Below, one piece after another: positions 1-8,965 of a stretch of 64,000 nucleotides of DNA. Every line of letters starts with the position of its first letter. The stretch's first letter is position 1. The DNA is taken from the NCBI RefSeq assembly GCF_036241575.1, contig NZ_CP108455.1:5087501-5151500 (forward strand), given 5' to 3'. Under the pieces are notes generated by a model that had not been told where the DNA came from, did no database searches, and worked only from the letters and a program-made list of their open reading frames with translations. The stretch comes from Streptomyces sp. NBC_01267 (GTDB taxonomy: Bacteria; Actinomycetota; Actinomycetes; Streptomycetales; Streptomycetaceae). The position numbers and the translations under genes are program-made.

Positions 1-2059
1 TCACCAGCGTGTCGACCGCCTCCCGCCCGAAGTCGGCGCCGGAGGACCCGCCGCCCTGGGTGAGCGCGTACGCCTCGTCGATGAACAGCACGCCGCCCAT
101 GGCCTGTTCGAAGACCTCGGTGGTCTTCATGGCGGTGCCGCCGACCACCTTCGCGACCAGATCGGCGCGGGCCACCTCCACCAGATGCCCGGAGCGCAGT
201 ACGCCCAGGGCGGCGAGGATGCTCCCGTACAGCCGCGCGACGCTGGTCTTGCCGGTGCCGGGCGGGCCCGCGAACACCAGGTGGCGTGCGGTGGCCGGGA
301 CCGGCAGGCCCGCCTCGCGGCGGCGCCGGGCCAGCCGGTTGAGATTGACCAGGGTGGCGACCTGCTCCTTGACGGCCCGCAGCCCCACCAGTTCGTCCAG
401 CCGGGCGAGCGGCCCGCGCGGATCGCCGGGAGCGCCGTCCGGGGCGTCGGCGTCGCCCGTGATATCGGGCTCGCCGTTCTCCTCGCTGGTCAGCCGGTCG
501 AGCACCAGCTCGCCCTCGGTGGGTGTACGGCGCACCCCCGCACCCTTGTTGCCGGTGATCGTGCACCCCGCGGCGCGCACCCGCAGCCGGCTCACGGTCC
601 GCAGCCCGTCCCCGCCGCCCGCGGTCAGGATGCACTCGGTCAGCTCGGCCGTCGCCTCCGCCCCGATACTCGCCCCGTGCCGTCCGGCGCCCCGCACCCG
701 GACCCGTATCGCCGTCAACCCGGCCTCGGCGCCGTCCACTTCCAGCCCGTCGCCGCCCGTTCCGTCGACCTCGCAGTCGACCAGGGTGAGGACGCCGCCC
801 GCCACGACCGACACCCCGGCCCGCGCGGAGGACCGTACGGCCGTGCCCTGCAGAGCCGGGCGGGCGCCGTCGACGTGGACCCCGCAGCCGCCCGCCGAGG
901 TCACCGTGGACGCCTCGATCTTCCCGTGTGCCTTGCCGCGCAGCTCGATGCCGTGGCCACCGGTGTCCGTCACCTCGACCCGTCGCAGCACCGGGTCGGC
1001 GCCCTCCGCGACGACGATGCCGTGCCCCACGACGCCGGTCACGGTGACCCGGTCGAGGCGGGCGGTGCAGCCCCCGGTGAGGATGATGCCGTCGGCCGCG
1101 CCCCCGGTGACCTCCGTACGGAGCACGGTCGTCGACGACCCGTCCTGCACGAGCAGCCCGGCCGAACGGGCCCCGCTGATCCGGGCGTCGGCGACCGTGC
1201 CCCGGGAGCGCCCGGTGACCGCGATGCCGTGGCCGCCCGGACGGTCGATCCGGATCCGGTTCAGCTCGGGGTCGGTCCCGCCGGAGAGGGTGACGCCGTG
1301 GGTCGTGCAGCCGGTGGCCGAGCAGTCGGCCAGTACGGTCTGCGCGGCCGTCGATATGTGGAAGCCGATCACACAGTCCTCGACCCGTACGTCGGTGAAC
1401 CGCGTCGTGGCGTTCTCCTCCACGGCGATCCCGGGCTTCACGGTCCGCTCCACCGTGACATCCGTGAAGCTGCCGCGCGCCCGCCCGTTGGCGAGCACAC
1501 CGTTGCCCCCGGCGTCCCGCACCGTGCAGCCGCGCACCTCGGTGGACGCGTCCTCGCCGACCACGATCCCCGAACTGCCCAGCCGCTCCAGCACGCAGTG
1601 CTCGACGACACTCGTCCGCGACGACAGGTCCACGATCCCGGCGCCCGCCGGATTGCTGACGGTGGTGTCCCGGATGGCGAGCGACCCCTCGTCGCGCGAG
1701 AGCAGCGCGGTCCAGGAGTTGCCGTACACCTCGCAGTCCTCCAGGGCGGCCTGACCGCGCGGCACGTCCACCACCGGCTCGTCCTCGTCCCCGCCGCCGC
1801 CCGCCACCAGCCGCAGCCCGGAGAGCTTGACGGCCTCCGCGAGCACCTGCACCGCGCTGCCGCTGCGCGGGGCGATCTCGACCGCCGAACCCGGCTCGTG
1901 GGCGACGACCGTGACCAGCTTCGTCACCACGAGGTTCTCGTCGTACCGCCCGGCCCTGACACTGATCACCGAGCCGCCGCGCGCCGCGTTCAGCGCCTCG
2001 CCGATGGTGCGGTGGTCGCCCGACCCTGCCGGGTCAACGACGATCAGATGGCGCGCCAC
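1..2059 (-). CDS. Right-handed beta-helix protein fused to AAA ATPase (CbxX/SpoVK/EccA type), partial
   Basis: The reading frame is open from a GTG at 2059 to the left edge, so at least 686 residues are present and the C-terminus is missing. Residues about 1-510 are a long run of short repeats (GxGxxV, xxxGIxV) typical of pectate-lyase-like right-handed beta helices. From about 530 the sequence is AAA: Walker A GPPGTGKT near residue 591 and Walker B FIDEAYAL near 660, as in CbbX, SpoVK and EccA ATPases. The start is supported by GAGGGAG six bases upstream. The AAA type is known from Rubisco activases and type VII secretion; a role here in assembling or remodelling a protein complex is inferred only. 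There is no signal peptide, so a cytoplasmic beta helix is likely. Confidence 0.85.
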   Translation of the reverse strand, partial: MARHLIVVDPAGSGDHRTIGEALNAARGGSVISVRAGRYDENLVVTKLVTVVAHEPGSAVEIAPRSGSAVQVLAEAVKLSGLRLVAGGGGDEDEPVVDVPRGQAALEDCEVYGNSWTALLSRDEGSLAIRDTTVSNPAGAGIVDLSSRTSVVEHCVLERLGSSGIVVGEDASTEVRGCTVRDAGGNGVLANGRARGSFTDVTVERTVKPGIAVEENATTRFTDVRVEDCVIGFHISTAAQTVLADCSATGCTTHGVTLSGGTDPELNRIRIDRPGGHGIAVTGRSRGTVADARISGARSAGLLVQDGSSTTVLRTEVTGGAADGIILTGGCTARLDRVTVTGVVGHGIVVAEGADPVLRRVEVTDTGGHGIELRGKAHGKIEASTVTSAGGCGVHVDGARPALQGTAVRSSARAGVSVVAGGVLTLVDCEVDGTGGDGLEVDGAEAGLTAIRVRVRGAGRHGASIGAEATAELTECILTAGGGDGLRTVSRLRVRAAGCTITGNKGAGVRRTPTEGELVLDRLTSEENGEPDITGDADAPDGAPGDPRGPLARLDELVGLRAVKEQVATLVNLNRLARRRREAGLPVPATARHLVFAGPPGTGKTSVARLYGSILAALGVLRSGHLVEVARADLVAKVVGGTAMKTTEVFEQAMGGVLFIDEAYALTQGGGSSGADFGREAVDTLV

Positions 2060-2338
2060 AGCGGCTCCCTCGTGCTCGGTACTCCGGTACTCCGGTGGGC
2101 CGACGGCCGACCGACCGGGCACCATCATGCCAAGGCACGGGGTGGGGCGGCTCCCGGCCCGGGGCGTCGGACCTGCGACGTCCCGCCCGGGGCCCGTTCA
2201 CCCAGCCAGGTGAATCCCGGCAAGCATGCACGTTTCTGCGCCACAGCGCTTTCTAAGGTGTGTGACGTCGCCCTGGCCCCTGCCGACTGACCGTTGATGC
2301 CGACCGATCGTCGGCGCGGATACGACCGGGGAGCTGCC
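2060..2338. promoter_or_regulatory. Divergent intergenic region with inverted repeat and promoter candidate
   Basis: This 280-bp gap separates the beta-helix ATPase (minus) from the STAS gene (plus). It contains a perfect inverted repeat, TTCACC-N6-GGTGAA, at 2197-2214, suited to a dimeric regulator. A TANNNT box (TAAGGT, about 2254-2259) could be the -10 of the STAS gene. A direct duplication of GGTACTCC lies near 2080-2097. No gene is seen here. Confidence 0.4.
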
Positions 2339-2707
2339 ATGGACGTGATGGACATGTCGGGGGCGCTGCCCGAACCCGGCCCCTGCGCCCGCAGTTACAC
2401 GGTGGGGCCGTTCACCGTGGTGGAGTTCCGGGGCGAGGTCGATCTGGTCTCGGCCGACTGCATCAGGGTGCACACCGACGCCGCCACCGCGCACCGGGGC
2501 GCACGGGTGATCGTCGACCTCCGCCCCGCGACCTTCATCGACTGCGCGGCACTGGGACTGCTCTGCCGGGCCAGGCGGCGGGCGCTGGACCGCGGCGGGT
2601 CCATCGACCTGGTCTGCACCCGGCCGCTGCATCTGCGGATGCTGCGGGTGACCGGTCTGGACAGCTACTTCCGCAGCAGCGCCACCGTCGCCGCGATCTC
2701 CGCCTGA
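2339..2707 (+). CDS. STAS-domain anti-sigma factor antagonist, non-canonical phosphosite
   Basis: A single STAS domain of 122 residues, the size of SpoIIAA/RsbV/BldG-type antagonists, which bind anti-sigma kinases and release sigma factors. The start is the ATG at 2339, preceded by GGGGAG at about 2328-2333; an in-frame ATG at 2294 has no good ribosome site. The loop that usually reads DSSG or DCSG, with a phosphorylatable Ser, reads FIDCAAL here, so the Ser is Ala. The protein may therefore be a constitutively unphosphorylated antagonist. Its last 43 nt overlap the 3' end of the convergent GntR gene. Confidence 0.85.
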   Translation: MDVMDMSGALPEPGPCARSYTVGPFTVVEFRGEVDLVSADCIRVHTDAATAHRGARVIVDLRPATFIDCAALGLLCRARRRALDRGGSIDLVCTRPLHLRMLRVTGLDSYFRSSATVAAISA

Positions 2708-3363
2708 AGGACGCCGGCCGCCAGGTCCGCGTCGCCCGCCCGGACCGCCGCCACCAGCGCGGTGTGCCGTTCGGCGCCGTGGTCCGGCGTGTGGTCGCGC
2801 AGGCCCAGCAGCGACACCAGCTCCACGAGCCCTTCGCGCAGTGCGGGGACGAACCGCTCGTAGAGGTCCGTCAGTACCGGGTTGTGGGCGGCGGCGACCA
2901 CCGCGCTGTGCAGCGCGATGTCCGCGTCGACGAAGGCCGCGTCGTCCGCCTCCGCTGCGGCCGTGCGCCCGGCCAGGGCCGTGTCCAGCGCGGCCAGATC
3001 GGCGTCGGTGCGCCGGGCCGCCGCCAGCCGGGCGGCCTGGACCTCGACCATGGCCCGTACCTCGTAGACATCGGTGACCGCCGCCCGGCGCAGCCGCGTC
3101 GGCCAGTCCTCGGCGGCCTCGGTGGCGACGACGAAGACCCCGGCGCCCTGCCGGGGCCGGAGCAGCCCCTGCCCCGCCAGCGCGCGCACCGCCTCCCGGA
3201 CGGTGGAGCGGCCCACGCCCAACTCCTTGGCGAGGGTGGTCTCGCCGGGCAGCTTGGTGCCCACCGGCCAGTTGCCCGCCGTGATCTGTGCACGCAGGCG
3301 CTCGGCGGCCTGCTCGACCAGCGGGCTGGCGCGGAGGGCGCCCAGGGGAGGAGGTGACGACAC
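2665..3363 (-). CDS. GntR-family regulator, FadR/FCD subfamily
   Basis: A protein of 232 residues with a winged-helix DNA-binding domain at about 15-75 (PGETTLAKELGVGRSTVREA is the recognition region) and an all-helical FCD ligand domain at about 90-225. This length and order are standard for FadR-like GntR proteins, which bind small acids and usually repress nearby or own genes. It is divergent from the leuA leader with only 54 bp between them, so its operator may lie next to the leu promoter. The ligand is unknown. Its 3' end overlaps the convergent STAS gene. Confidence 0.9.
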   Translation of the reverse strand: MSSPPPLGALRASPLVEQAAERLRAQITAGNWPVGTKLPGETTLAKELGVGRSTVREAVRALAGQGLLRPRQGAGVFVVATEAAEDWPTRLRRAAVTDVYEVRAMVEVQAARLAAARRTDADLAALDTALAGRTAAAEADDAAFVDADIALHSAVVAAAHNPVLTDLYERFVPALREGLVELVSLLGLRDHTPDHGAERHTALVAAVRAGDADLAAGVLQAEIAATVALLRK

Positions 3364-3417
3364 CGGCCCTACCTCTCAGGTTGTCTGAGGAGTTGATTCG
3401 TGGTTACTGTACCCGGC

Positions 3418-3462
3418 ATGAAGCTGCGTGGTCTCCTTCTCGGCCGCCGCGGCGGGGCCTGA
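3418..3462 (+). CDS. leuA leader peptide (leucine attenuator), 14 aa
   Basis: A 14-codon reading frame, [14 protein letters not shown], with three consecutive Leu codons (CTC CTT CTC) at 3433-3441, ends 70 bp before leuA. It is followed at once by a strong hairpin. Leucine attenuation in front of leuA is established for Streptomyces. The arrangement implies that ribosome stalling at the Leu codons under leucine limitation prevents the downstream hairpin from forming. The reading frame is seen directly; the mechanism comes from the family. Confidence 0.8.
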   Translation: MKLRGLLLGRRGGA

Positions 3463-3465
3463 CGC

Positions 3466-3502
3466 GACCGGCACCCCGCCGCGGGGCTCGGTGCTGCCGG
3501 TC
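3466..3502 (+). promoter_or_regulatory. leuA attenuator hairpin
   Basis: GACCGGCA (3466-3473) pairs perfectly with TGCCGGTC (3495-3502), and inside it CCCCG (3474-3478) pairs with CGGGG (3482-3486). A competing GGCC-rich hairpin lies within the leader peptide at 3442-3459. No T tract follows, as is common for streptomycete attenuators. The hairpin sits between the leader stop codon and leuA. Confidence 0.7.
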
Positions 3503-3532
3503 TGCGAAGGCCGACGAGAAGGAAGTCCGCTC

Positions 3533-5275
3533 ATGCAGTTCCCGACGATCCGCACGCCGTCCGGACCGGTCCCCGCCGGCGCTCCCGGATGGAATCCCCA
3601 GCGCGCCGGCTCCATGCCGTCCCAGCGCTACCGGTCCGCCTACGAGCGGGTCTCCGTCCCGCTGACCGCAGCCGAACGCACCTGGCCCTCACGGCAGTTC
3701 GAGCAGGCCCCGCTCTGGGTACCGGTCGATCTGCGCGACGGGAACCAGGCGCTCGCCGAACCGATGGACCCGGCCCGCAAGCGCCGGATGTTCGACCTGC
3801 TCGTGGCCATGGGGTTCAAGGAGATCGAGGTCGGCTACCCGTCGGCCAGCCGGACGGACTTCGACTTCGTACGGCAGCTGGCCGAGCCGGGCGCCGTGCC
3901 CGACGACGTCACCGTCGTCGTCTTCACCGCCGCCCGCCCCGACCTCATCGAGCGCACCTTCGCCTCGGTCGAGGGGCTGCCGCGTACCGTCGTCCACCTC
4001 TACACCGCGACCGCGCCCACCTGGCGCGAGGTCGTCCTGAGGCGCACCAGGGACGAACTGGTCGCCCTCGTAAGGGAGTCGGCCGGGCAGATGGCCCGGC
4101 TGGCGGACGCCGCCGCGGGTTCCGTACGGTTCGAGTTCTCCCCGGAGGTCTTCAACCTCACCGAGCCCGACTTCGTCCTGGAGATCTGCGACGGGCTGAC
4201 CGAGCTGTGGGACGCCTCCCCGGACCGGCCGGTGATCCACAACCTGCCCGCCACGGTGGAGATCGCCACCCCCAACGTCTACGCCGACCAGATCGAGTAC
4301 ATGCACCGCCACCTGGCCCGGCGCGACTCGGTCATCCTCTCCGTCCACCCGCACAACGACCGCGGTACGGGCGTCGCCTGCGCCGAACTCGCCGTACTCG
4401 CCGGGGCGCAGCGCGTCGAGGGCTGCCTCTTCGGCAACGGCGAACGCACCGGCAACGTCGACCTGGTGACCCTCGCGCTCAATCTGCACGCCCAGGGCAT
4501 CGACCCGATGGTCGACTTCTCGGACATCGACGAGATCCGGCGCACGGTCGAGTACTGCAACCGGCTGCCCGTGCACCCGCGGCACCCGTACGGCGGCGAC
4601 CTCGTCCACACCGCGTTCTCCGGCACGCACCAGGACGCCATCAAGAAGGGGATGGCCCACCAGGCGGGGCGCGAGCTGTGGACCGTGCCGTACCTGCCGA
4701 TCGACCCGGCCGACGTGGGCCGCGACTACGAGGCCGTCATCCGGGTCAACAGCCAGTCGGGCAAGGGCGGCATCGCCTACCTGCTCCAGACGGGATACGG
4801 CCTCGATCTGCCGCGCCGCCTCCAGATCGACTTCTCCGGCGTGGTCCAGCGGGCGACCGACGACAGCGGCGAGGAGATCACCGGCAAGCAACTGTGGGAG
4901 CTGTTCCGTACGACGTACATCGCGCCCGGCGAGGACGGGCCGCTGCCACTCGGCGACTGGCGTACGGCCGAAGTGGCCGAGGGCGAGCACGAGTTCAGCT
5001 GCACCCTGGCCGGGCGGCCGTACCGGGGCACCGGCAACGGCCCGCTCTCCGCCTTCACCGCGGCGCTCGCCTCGGCGGGCGTCGGGACCGACATCCTGCA
5101 CTACGCCGAACACGCCACCGGCGCCGGACCGGACAGCCAGGCCGTCGCGTACGCCGAGTGCCGGACCGGCGGGCGGACGTACTGGGGCGCGGGCCGGGAC
5201 ACCTCCGTACTGACCGCCTCGGTACGGGCGGTACTCGCCGCGGCGGGCCGGGCGGCGGAGACCCCCGGACACTGA
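3533..5275 (+). CDS. leuA: 2-isopropylmalate synthase
   Basis: A 580-residue protein of the long actinobacterial LeuA type. It condenses acetyl-CoA with 2-oxoisovalerate in the first committed step of leucine synthesis. The N-terminal TIM barrel (about 65-340) shows the catalytic LRDGNQ and the metal-binding HPHNDRGTG. The C-terminal LeuA dimerisation/regulatory domain, at about 440-570, gives leucine feedback inhibition. The start at 3533 ([10 protein letters not shown]) follows AGAAGGAAG; the frame is open further upstream but that stretch overlaps the attenuator. It is preceded by the Leu-codon leader and hairpin described separately. Confidence 0.97.
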   Translation: MQFPTIRTPSGPVPAGAPGWNPQRAGSMPSQRYRSAYERVSVPLTAAERTWPSRQFEQAPLWVPVDLRDGNQALAEPMDPARKRRMFDLLVAMGFKEIEVGYPSASRTDFDFVRQLAEPGAVPDDVTVVVFTAARPDLIERTFASVEGLPRTVVHLYTATAPTWREVVLRRTRDELVALVRESAGQMARLADAAAGSVRFEFSPEVFNLTEPDFVLEICDGLTELWDASPDRPVIHNLPATVEIATPNVYADQIEYMHRHLARRDSVILSVHPHNDRGTGVACAELAVLAGAQRVEGCLFGNGERTGNVDLVTLALNLHAQGIDPMVDFSDIDEIRRTVEYCNRLPVHPRHPYGGDLVHTAFSGTHQDAIKKGMAHQAGRELWTVPYLPIDPADVGRDYEAVIRVNSQSGKGGIAYLLQTGYGLDLPRRLQIDFSGVVQRATDDSGEEITGKQLWELFRTTYIAPGEDGPLPLGDWRTAEVAEGEHEFSCTLAGRPYRGTGNGPLSAFTAALASAGVGTDILHYAEHATGAGPDSQAVAYAECRTGGRTYWGAGRDTSVLTASVRAVLAAAGRAAETPGH

Positions 5276-5340
5276 CCCGGGGCGACCCGCCGGGAAACCC
5301 GCTGGCAGGGCCGCCCCCGGCCCTGCCAGACTCGGTGACC

Positions 5341-6102
5341 ATGTCCAGGACCTTCGAAGAGCTGGTGGCCGAGGCCGCGTCCGTGTCCGTCGACGGCTGG
5401 GACTTCTCCTGGCTGGAGGGGCGCGCCACCGAGCAGCGCCCCTCCTGGGGGTACGCCCGCGCGATGGGGGAGCGGATGGGCCGGGCCTCGGCCGCCCTCG
5501 ACATCCAGACCGGCGGGGGCGAGGTGCTGGCCGGTGTGGAGAAGCTGCCGCCGGTGGCCGTCGCCACCGAGGCCTGGCCGCCGAACGTCGCCAGGGCCAC
5601 CGCGCTGCTCCACCCGCTGGGGGCCGTGGTGGTGGCCGATGCCGAGGAGCCGCCGCTGCCGTTCGCCGACGGGGCGTTCGACCTGGTGGTCAGCCGCCAC
5701 CCGGTGAAGGCGTACTGGACGGAGATCGCCCGGGTACTCGCACCCGGCGGCACGTACTTCTCCCAGGAAGTCGGCCCGGCCAGCGTCTTCGAGCTCGTCG
5801 AGTACTTCCTCGGCCCGCAGCCCGAGGCACGCAAGGGCCGCGATCCGCAGCAGGCGCGCGCCGAGGCGGAGGCGGCGGGTCTCGACGTGGTCGATCTGCG
5901 GCTGGAGTCCCTGCGGACCGAGTTCTTCGACATCGGGGCTGTCGTCTATTTCCTGCGCAAGGTGATCTGGATGGTGCCGGGCTTCACCGTCGAGGCGTAT
6001 CTGCCGCAGCTCAGGGCGCTCCATGAGCGGATCGAGGCAGAGGGGCCGTTCGTCGCGCACACCACGCGGTTCCTGATCGAGGCCCGGCAGCCCGCCCGGT
6101 AG
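5341..6102 (+). CDS. Class I SAM-dependent methyltransferase
   Basis: A protein of 253 residues with a Rossmann methyltransferase core: a motif I-like DIQTGGGE at about 56-63, an acidic end of strand 2 followed by PLPFADGAFDLVVSRH, and RVLAPGGTYF after it. It matches the UbiE/Methyltransf_11 group; the substrate cannot be told. The ATG at 5341 has a weak ribosome site. The stop codon lies inside the first unit of a threefold 26-bp tandem repeat, so the last residues (RQPAR) come from the repeat. It stands 65 bp after leuA and may be co-transcribed. Confidence 0.85.
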   Translation: MSRTFEELVAEAASVSVDGWDFSWLEGRATEQRPSWGYARAMGERMGRASAALDIQTGGGEVLAGVEKLPPVAVATEAWPPNVARATALLHPLGAVVVADAEEPPLPFADGAFDLVVSRHPVKAYWTEIARVLAPGGTYFSQEVGPASVFELVEYFLGPQPEARKGRDPQQARAEAEAAGLDVVDLRLESLRTEFFDIGAVVYFLRKVIWMVPGFTVEAYLPQLRALHERIEAEGPFVAHTTRFLIEARQPAR

Positions 6103-6162
6103 GACCTGTCCGGCAGCCCGCCCGGTAGGACCTGTCCGGCAGCCCGTCCGGTAGGACCTGTC
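6085..6162 (+). repeat. Three tandem copies of a 26-bp unit across the methyltransferase stop
   Basis: Units at 6085-6110, 6111-6136 and 6137-6162 are identical except for one C-to-T change in the third. Each carries a copy of the methyltransferase stop codon context (CCCGGTAGGACC). It looks like a recent slippage duplication of the gene end. Confidence 0.9.
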
Positions 6163-6210
6163 AGGCCGCCCGCCCTCACCGAAACCCCACCGCGTCCGTA
6201 CACTCGCCGG

Positions 6211-6933
6211 GTGTCCGCCGTGCTGATCGTCGTCATCGCCGCCTGCTTCGGCGCCGCCGCGGGGGTGCTGCTGCCCCGCCCCGCCTACCGGCTGGCCGTC
6301 GAGCCCGGGACCCCGTGGCAGGACACCACCCCCTCCGGGCAGCCCATCGCGGGCTGGCTCGGCCCGGCCCGCGCCGGTGACGGATGGTACGGACCCGGCA
6401 CCCCGGTCACCGCCACCGTCACGGCCCTGTGCTGCGCCGCGCTCGCCGCGGCGGCGGGGCCCGTGCCCGAACTGGCCGTCTGGGTGCTGCTCGCGCCCGC
6501 GCTCGTCCTGCTGGGGATGGTCGACCGCGCGGTGCAGCGGCTGCCCGACGTCCTCACCCTGCCGATCCTCGCGGCAACCGCCGCGCTGCTGGGCGCCGCG
6601 GCCCTGGTGCCCGGCGCGAAGGGGTCCTGGACGGCGGCCCTGCTCGGCGGACTCGCCCTGGGCGGCGGGTACTTCGTGCTCTTCGTCATCAACCCGAACG
6701 GGATGGGCTTCGGTGATGTGAAGCTCGCGGCCGGACTCGGCGTGGCCCTCGGCTGGTACGGCTGGGGAGTGCTGCTGCTCGGCGCCTTCGCCGGGTTCCT
6801 CTACGGCGCGCTCTACGGCGCCGCGCTGATGGTGCGGGGGCGGGCGGGCCGTAAGACCTCGATGCCGTTCGGCCCCTTCATGGTGGCCGGGGCGTTCACC
6901 GGTCTGTTGCTGGGCGGATTCGGAGCGTCATGA
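6211..6933 (+). CDS. A24-type prepilin peptidase-like integral membrane protein
   Basis: A 240-residue polytopic membrane protein with six to eight hydrophobic segments. It has the aspartyl-protease signature of type IV prepilin peptidases: one Asp after the third segment (D105/D113, in MVDRAVQRLPDVL) and the GxGD motif GMGFGDVKL with D169. The cysteine-rich methylase domain of PilD is absent, as in the short actinobacterial peptidases that process Tad/Flp pilins. No pilin genes are in this window. GTG 6211 follows TACACT (6199-6204) by six bases, so a leaderless transcript is likely. Confidence 0.85.
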   Translation: MSAVLIVVIAACFGAAAGVLLPRPAYRLAVEPGTPWQDTTPSGQPIAGWLGPARAGDGWYGPGTPVTATVTALCCAALAAAAGPVPELAVWVLLAPALVLLGMVDRAVQRLPDVLTLPILAATAALLGAAALVPGAKGSWTAALLGGLALGGGYFVLFVINPNGMGFGDVKLAAGLGVALGWYGWGVLLLGAFAGFLYGALYGAALMVRGRAGRKTSMPFGPFMVAGAFTGLLLGGFGAS

Positions 6934-6990
6934 CGGCACGCCGTGGCAGCGAACACGACTTACGAAGGGTTATGGTGGAAACCCCCCCTC

Positions 6991-7033
6991 GGGCCGGTCC
7001 GTATCCCCCCCCCACGGACCGGCCCGTTTTTTT
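6991..7033 (+). terminator. Intrinsic terminator with T7 tract
   Basis: GGGCCGGTCCGT (6991-7002) pairs perfectly with ACGGACCGGCCC (7014-7025) and is followed by GTTTTTTT. A T-tract terminator is rare in this genome style. It ends the prepilin peptidase transcript or a small RNA from the 57 bp before it. The convergent aldo-keto reductase begins its stop at 7058. Confidence 0.9.
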
Positions 7034-7057
7034 GTGCCCTGTTTCCGGGCCCGGGTC

Positions 7058-8095
7058 TCAGCCGCGTCCGGCCCAGATGTTGGTGCCCGCGGTGTCCACG
7101 GCGAAGGAGTCGATCTCCGCGAGCTCCTCGGCGCTGAGCGGGGCCGCCGACAGGGCCGCCACGTTCTCGTCCAGCTGCTTCACACTGGAGGCGCCGATGA
7201 GCGCGGAGGTCATGCGCGGGTCACGCAGCACCCAGTTGAGCGCCAGCTGGGCGAGGGACTGCCCGCGGCGCCCGGCGATCTCGTTGAGACCGTTGAGCCG
7301 GCGCACCACCTCGTCCGAGAGCAGGTCCGGGTCGAGCGACTTGCCCTGAGTGGCCCGCGAGCCCTCCGGGATGCCCTTCAGGTACTTGCCGGTGAGCAGC
7401 CCCTGGGCGAGCGGCACGAACGAGATGCAGCCCATTCCGGCCGTCTCCAGCGTGTCGAGCAGGTTGTCGTCCTCGGTCCAGCGGTTGATCATCGAGTACG
7501 AGGGCTGGTGGATCAGGGCGGGGACGCCCATCTCCTTGAGGATGCGAGCGGCCTCGGCGGTCTGCTCGCTGTTGTACGAGGAGACACCGACGTAGAGCGC
7601 CTTGCCCTGCTGCACGGCGGAGGCCAGTGCCCCCATCGTCTCCTCCAGCGGAGTCTCCGGGTCGAAGCGGTGGGAGTAGAAGATGTCGACGTGGTCGAGA
7701 CCCATCCGCGTGAGCGAGGCGTCCAGCGAGGACAGCAGGTACTTGCGCGATCCCCACTCACCGTACGGACCGGGGTGCATCAGGTAACCGGCTTTGGTCG
7801 AAATGACCAACTCGTCCCGGTACGGTGCGAAATCCTGGGCGAAGAGCTTGCCGAAATTGAGCTCGGCGGAACCGGCCGGCGGGCCGTAGTTGTTTGCCAG
7901 GTCGAAATGGGTGATACCGAGGTCGAACGCGCGGCGCAGGATCTCGCGCTGCGAGTCGAGGGTGCGGTCGTCACCGAAGTTGTGCCAGAGGCCGAGAGAG
8001 ACAGCGGGGAGCTTCAGCCCACTGCGACCGCTGCGCCGGTACTCCATGGAGTCGTACCGGTCATCAGCGGCGAAATAACGAAGAGATTCAGTCAC
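7058..8095 (-). CDS. Aldo/keto reductase (YghZ / glyceraldehyde 3-phosphate reductase-like)
   Basis: A 345-residue NADPH-dependent oxidoreductase TIM barrel. Catalytic tetrad parts are visible: Asp and Tyr in FDLANNYGPP, Lys in STKAGYLM and His in IFYSHRFD. The C-terminal NADP-binding pieces are SALIGASSVKQLDEN and nearby. It is closest in style to YghZ, which reduces methylglyoxal and L-glyceraldehyde 3-phosphate; the substrate here is inferred. GTG 8095 was chosen because AAGGG lies five bases upstream; the frame is open farther up but would run into the divergent uppS promoter. Confidence 0.9.
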   Translation of the reverse strand: MTESLRYFAADDRYDSMEYRRSGRSGLKLPAVSLGLWHNFGDDRTLDSQREILRRAFDLGITHFDLANNYGPPAGSAELNFGKLFAQDFAPYRDELVISTKAGYLMHPGPYGEWGSRKYLLSSLDASLTRMGLDHVDIFYSHRFDPETPLEETMGALASAVQQGKALYVGVSSYNSEQTAEAARILKEMGVPALIHQPSYSMINRWTEDDNLLDTLETAGMGCISFVPLAQGLLTGKYLKGIPEGSRATQGKSLDPDLLSDEVVRRLNGLNEIAGRRGQSLAQLALNWVLRDPRMTSALIGASSVKQLDENVAALSAAPLSAEELAEIDSFAVDTAGTNIWAGRG

Positions 8096-8203
8096 AGGCC
8101 CTTCCCTATCACGTACTTGTGACAGGCCGGGTTGGGCCGCCGTGACCGCTGCGCAGTACTGTGGCGACTCGGGCGATTGCCATTGCACGGAGGGTTGAAC
8201 TCA

Positions 8204-8965
8204 GTGAACTTGCGCGACCTGGTGTACGGGCTCTACGCACGTCGGGTGGAAGGCCGCCTCGACCACGACCAGGTCCCCAAGCACATCGGCGTCATCCTGG
8301 ACGGCAACCGCCGCTGGGCCAAGGCATCGGGCGGCACCGCAGCTCAGGGCCACCGCGCAGGCGCCGACAAGATCTCCGAGTTCCTCGGCTGGTGCGCCGA
8401 GACCGACGTCGAGGTCGTCACCCTCTGGATGCTCTCCACGGACAATCTCGACCGCCCCGAAGAGGAGCTCGTCCCGCTCCTCGGCATCATCGAGGACACC
8501 GTCCGGAACCTGGCCGCGGACGGCCGGTGGCGGGTCCATCACGTGGGTACGCCGGACATGCTGCCGGGCGGAATCCAGACAGTTCTCAAGGAGGCCGAAG
8601 AGGCCACCGCGAACACCACCGGAATACTGGTCAACGTCGCCGTCGGCTACGGCGGCCGGCAGGAGATCGCCGACGCGGTCCGCTCGCTGCTCCACGAGCA
8701 CGCGAAGAAGGGGACCTCCTTCGAGGAACTCGCGGAGATCGTGGATGTCGAGCGGATCTCCGAGCACCTCTACACCCGCGGCCAGCCCGACCCGGACCTG
8801 GTGATCCGTACGAGCGGCGAGCAGCGGCTGTCCGGATTCATGCTCTGGCAGAGCGCCCACTCCGAGTACTACTTCTGCGAAGTCTTCTGGCCCGCCTTCC
8901 GCAAGGTGGACTTCCTGCGGGCGCTGCGCGACTACGCGGCCCGCCACCGGCGCTACGGCGCCTGA
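8204..8965 (+). CDS. uppS: Isoprenyl transferase (undecaprenyl diphosphate synthase family)
   Basis: A 253-residue cis-prenyltransferase that chains isopentenyl diphosphate units into the polyprenyl carrier for cell-wall synthesis at the membrane. The diagnostic sequence HIGVILDGNRRWAKA (catalytic Asp) is at about residues 27-41, and the C-terminal PDLVIRTSGEQRLSGFMLWQ and SEYYF are present. GGAGG lies about ten bases before GTG 8204 and decides the start. It is divergent from the aldo-keto reductase. Streptomycetes often have two such enzymes. Confidence 0.95.
   Translation: MNLRDLVYGLYARRVEGRLDHDQVPKHIGVILDGNRRWAKASGGTAAQGHRAGADKISEFLGWCAETDVEVVTLWMLSTDNLDRPEEELVPLLGIIEDTVRNLAADGRWRVHHVGTPDMLPGGIQTVLKEAEEATANTTGILVNVAVGYGGRQEIADAVRSLLHEHAKKGTSFEELAEIVDVERISEHLYTRGQPDPDLVIRTSGEQRLSGFMLWQSAHSEYYFCEVFWPAFRKVDFLRALRDYAARHRRYGA

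Noticed and set aside
9..1754. Long plus-strand reading frame over the beta-helix gene
   Set aside because: It is the antisense shadow of a GC-rich gene; its Ser/Arg/Pro-rich translation has no domain.
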